NCBI RefSeq assembly: GCF_000720135.1
Contig: NZ_JOIU01000017.1
Location: forward strand, 100,817 to 164,816
Length of the DNA stretch: 64,000 nucleotides
Reading direction: 5' to 3'
Origin: Streptomyces sp. NRRL S-1022
GTDB lineage: Bacteria > Actinomycetota > Actinomycetes > Streptomycetales > Streptomycetaceae
Of this stretch, positions 48,932-64,000 are shown piece by piece. The notes beneath the pieces are model-generated. The model saw only the letters and a program-made list of their open reading frames with translations. It did no database searches and was not told the origin of the DNA. The position numbers and the translations under genes are program-made. Numbering within the stretch: position 1 is the stretch's first letter; every line of letters begins with the position of its first letter.

Positions 48932-49952
48932 ATGACTGCGAACCCCTCCCTCCGGACCGCGCCCGCGGGCCGTACCCAGGAGCGCGACACGAGCCGCGCC
49001 CTCCCGCTGACGCTGTCGGCCGAGTCCCCCGGGACGCCCTTGTCCGCATACCTGTCGGACGCCCGACCGCTCGTCCGCGCCCGGCTGCTCGAACACGGCG
49101 CGGTGCTGCTGCGCGGTTTCGACGTCGGCGGCGTGGACGGCTTCGAGGCCGCGGTGCGGGCGGTGTCCGGGGCGCCGCTGCCCTACGCGGAGCGGTCCTC
49201 ACCGCGCAGCACCATCAAGGGGCAGGTGTACACCTCGACCGACTATCCGCCGGACGAGGAGATCTTCCTCCACAACGAGAACTCCTACCAGGCGGACTGG
49301 CCGCTGACCCTGTTCTTCCACTGCGTGCAGCCGCCGGACACCCTGGGCGCCACACCGCTCGCCGACACCCGCCGGGTGTACGAGGCGATCGACCCGTCCG
49401 TCCGCGAGGAGTTCGCCGCCCGGGGCTGGATGGTCGTGCGCAACTTCTCCGACGGGTTCGGCGTGCCGTGGCAGCAGGCCTTCAACACCGGCGACCGCGC
49501 CGAGGTCGAGGCGTACTGCGCCCGCAACGGTGTCCGGACCGAGTGGACCGCGGACGGCCTGCGGACCCGCGCGCGCCGCCGGGCCGTACACCGCCACCCG
49601 GTGACCGGGGAGACGGTCTGGTTCAACCACCTCACCTTCTTCCACGTCACCACCCTGTCCGAGGAGGTGTGCGGCGCACTGCGGGAGATGTACGACGACG
49701 CGCGGCTGCCGACCAACACCTACTACGGCGACGGCCGGCCGATCCCGGACGAGGTCGTCGCACATCTGCGGTCCTGCTACCGCGCCGAGCAACGGCGCTT
49801 CGACTGGCAGCGCGACGACGTCCTCCTGGTGGACAACATGCTGTCGGCGCACGCCCGCGAGCCGTTCACCGGGCCGCGCCGGATCGCCGTGGCGATGGCC
49901 GAGCCCTACTCGGCCGCCGTACCGCAGTCCGCCGCGTCCGCGGAGGTGGCCG

Positions 49953-49966
<14 letters not shown>
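48932..49966 (+). CDS. TauD/SyrP-like Fe(II)/2-oxoglutarate oxygenase
   Basis: 344 residues. Iron ligands His114 and Glu116 in EEIFLHNENSYQADWPLTLF, and distal His307 in LLVDNMLSAHAREPFTGPRR with Arg317 for 2-oxoglutarate. The HNENSY motif is like NRPS-associated hydroxylases of the SyrP group, which act on carrier-bound or free amino acids. It ends 14 bases inside the NRPS1 gene, so is co-translated with it. Likely beta-hydroxylation of one of the incorporated residues; the substrate is not readable. Confidence 0.78.
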
Positions 49967-63619
<13,653 letters not shown>

Positions 63620-63640
63620 CACCGGCGGACGGTACGGCCG

Positions 63641-63675
63641 GGAGGGCGGGGGCGCGCACGGCGCCCCCGCCCTCC
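63641..63675. terminator. Strong hairpin terminator of the NRPS operon
   Basis: A perfect 15-bp GC-rich stem (GGAGGGCGGGGGCGC with its complement), loop GCACG, 21 bases after the NRPS2 stop. Confidence 0.8.
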
Positions 63676-63806
63676 CGTCGTCGTCGGCAACCCGGCGTGC
63701 GCGCCCGCCACTGAGCGCCCCGAACGCCCCGCAAGAACGCCCCGCAAGAACGCCTCCACTGAACGCCCCCACCGCGGAACCCGTAGCCGTGCCGCTGTAC
63801 ACGCGA

Positions 63807-63840
63807 CCGGGCCGGGCTCCTGGTGCGGAGCCCGGCCCGG
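63807..63840. terminator. Hairpin terminator before the rightmost gene
   Basis: CCGGGCCGGGCTCC (63807-63820) pairs perfectly with GGAGCCCGGCCCGG (63827-63840), loop TGGTGC. It probably ends the leftward gene at the right edge. 63676-63806 holds nothing but a 13-base tandem repeat (GAACGCCCCGCAA, 63722-63747). Confidence 0.7.
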
Positions 63841-63892
63841 TTCGGGGGTGCGGGGTGGACCGCGGCGCAGGACCGCGGTTCGGTGGGGCGGT

Positions 63893-64000
63893 TCAGCCGG
63901 TGACGGCGACGAGGCGGAGTTCGCTGGTGTAGCGGTGGCCCTGGTCGTCGGTGAGCCAGGTCTGTTCGGGGGTGGGGAGCATCTCGGTGACGGTGAGGCG
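63893..64000 (-). CDS. C-terminal end of an unidentified gene, cut by window edge
   Basis: The last 35 residues of a leftward gene: RLTVTEMLPTPEQTWLTDDQ then GHRYTSELRLVAVTG and TGA. Codons are strongly G/C-ending, so it is real coding sequence. The pattern is not enough to name a family. It may or may not belong to the peptide cluster. Confidence 0.55.
   Translation of the reverse strand, partial: RLTVTEMLPTPEQTWLTDDQGHRYTSELRLVAVTG

Noticed and set aside
63722..63760. Short tandem repeat of GAACGCCCCGCAA as an attachment site or iteron
   Set aside because: Only two full copies of 13 bases between terminators, with no integrase or replication gene nearby.

Overview
The window is high-GC DNA with the codon use, gene families and regulators of a Streptomyces chromosome: a CebR-type LacI regulator, SpoIIE/STAS/HATPase signalling proteins, many small secreted or membrane proteins, and a rare TTA (bldA-type) codon in one small gene. 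No rRNA, tRNA, CRISPR array or complete insertion sequence was seen. All calls were made by reading; no database search was run.

Layout. 1-3.2 kb is a plant-polysaccharide corner: two perfect CebR boxes and one imperfect one, the decayed remains of a GH48-type cellulase, a CebR-like repressor and a secreted expansin-like protein. 3.3-7.8 kb holds two GNAT acetyltransferases, a beheaded MarR gene, an RHH/Fic-like toxin-antitoxin pair with its own palindromic operator, and a free-standing CHAP plus lysozyme-like cell-wall hydrolase. 7.8-11.5 kb has redox and regulatory genes (SDR, DJ-1/AraC regulator, HD hydrolase, quinone-oxidoreductase-like enzyme). 11.7-26 kb is a stress and signalling stretch: SpoIIE phosphatase, STAS antagonist, cold-shock protein, Ser/Thr kinase, dehalogenase-like hydrolase, CorA, anti-sigma-like ATPase, YihY, PAP2, DUF1469/DUF3618 envelope pair, PAS-SpoIIE phosphatase, beta-carbonic anhydrase and threonylcarbamoyl-AMP synthase.

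26.2-31 kb is an envelope-related group: a secreted Ig-like protein, an altered NodB deacetylase, and two paralogous membrane-anchored XRE regulators that bracket a peptidoglycan-binding lipoprotein. 31-44.6 kb carries a PPOX-like protein, a large LAL (LuxR) regulator, membrane proteins, a repeat-tailed secreted protein, a rifampin ADP-ribosyltransferase (Arr), and two regulator/oxidoreductase pairs (TetR and LysR) with readable operators.

44.8-63.7 kb is a compact non-ribosomal peptide cluster. SbnB- and SbnA-like enzymes supply L-2,3-diaminopropionate, an MFS pump exports, MbtH assists adenylation, and an Fe(II)/2-oxoglutarate oxygenase probably hydroxylates a residue. Two NRPSs (C-A-T-C-A-T and C-A-T-C-A-T-TE) assemble a tetrapeptide or acyl-tetrapeptide. 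Hand-read codes suggest an unassigned first residue, a residue with a basic side chain (diaminopropionate is the natural candidate), Ser, and a Val-like residue. Two features make this the most interesting part of the window: the terminal thioesterase has Cys in place of the nucleophilic Ser, and the condensation domain after the Ser module is atypical. I do not recognise the product. A 221-bp element with perfect 19-bp inverted ends sits inside the cluster, and a partial gene enters from the right edge.
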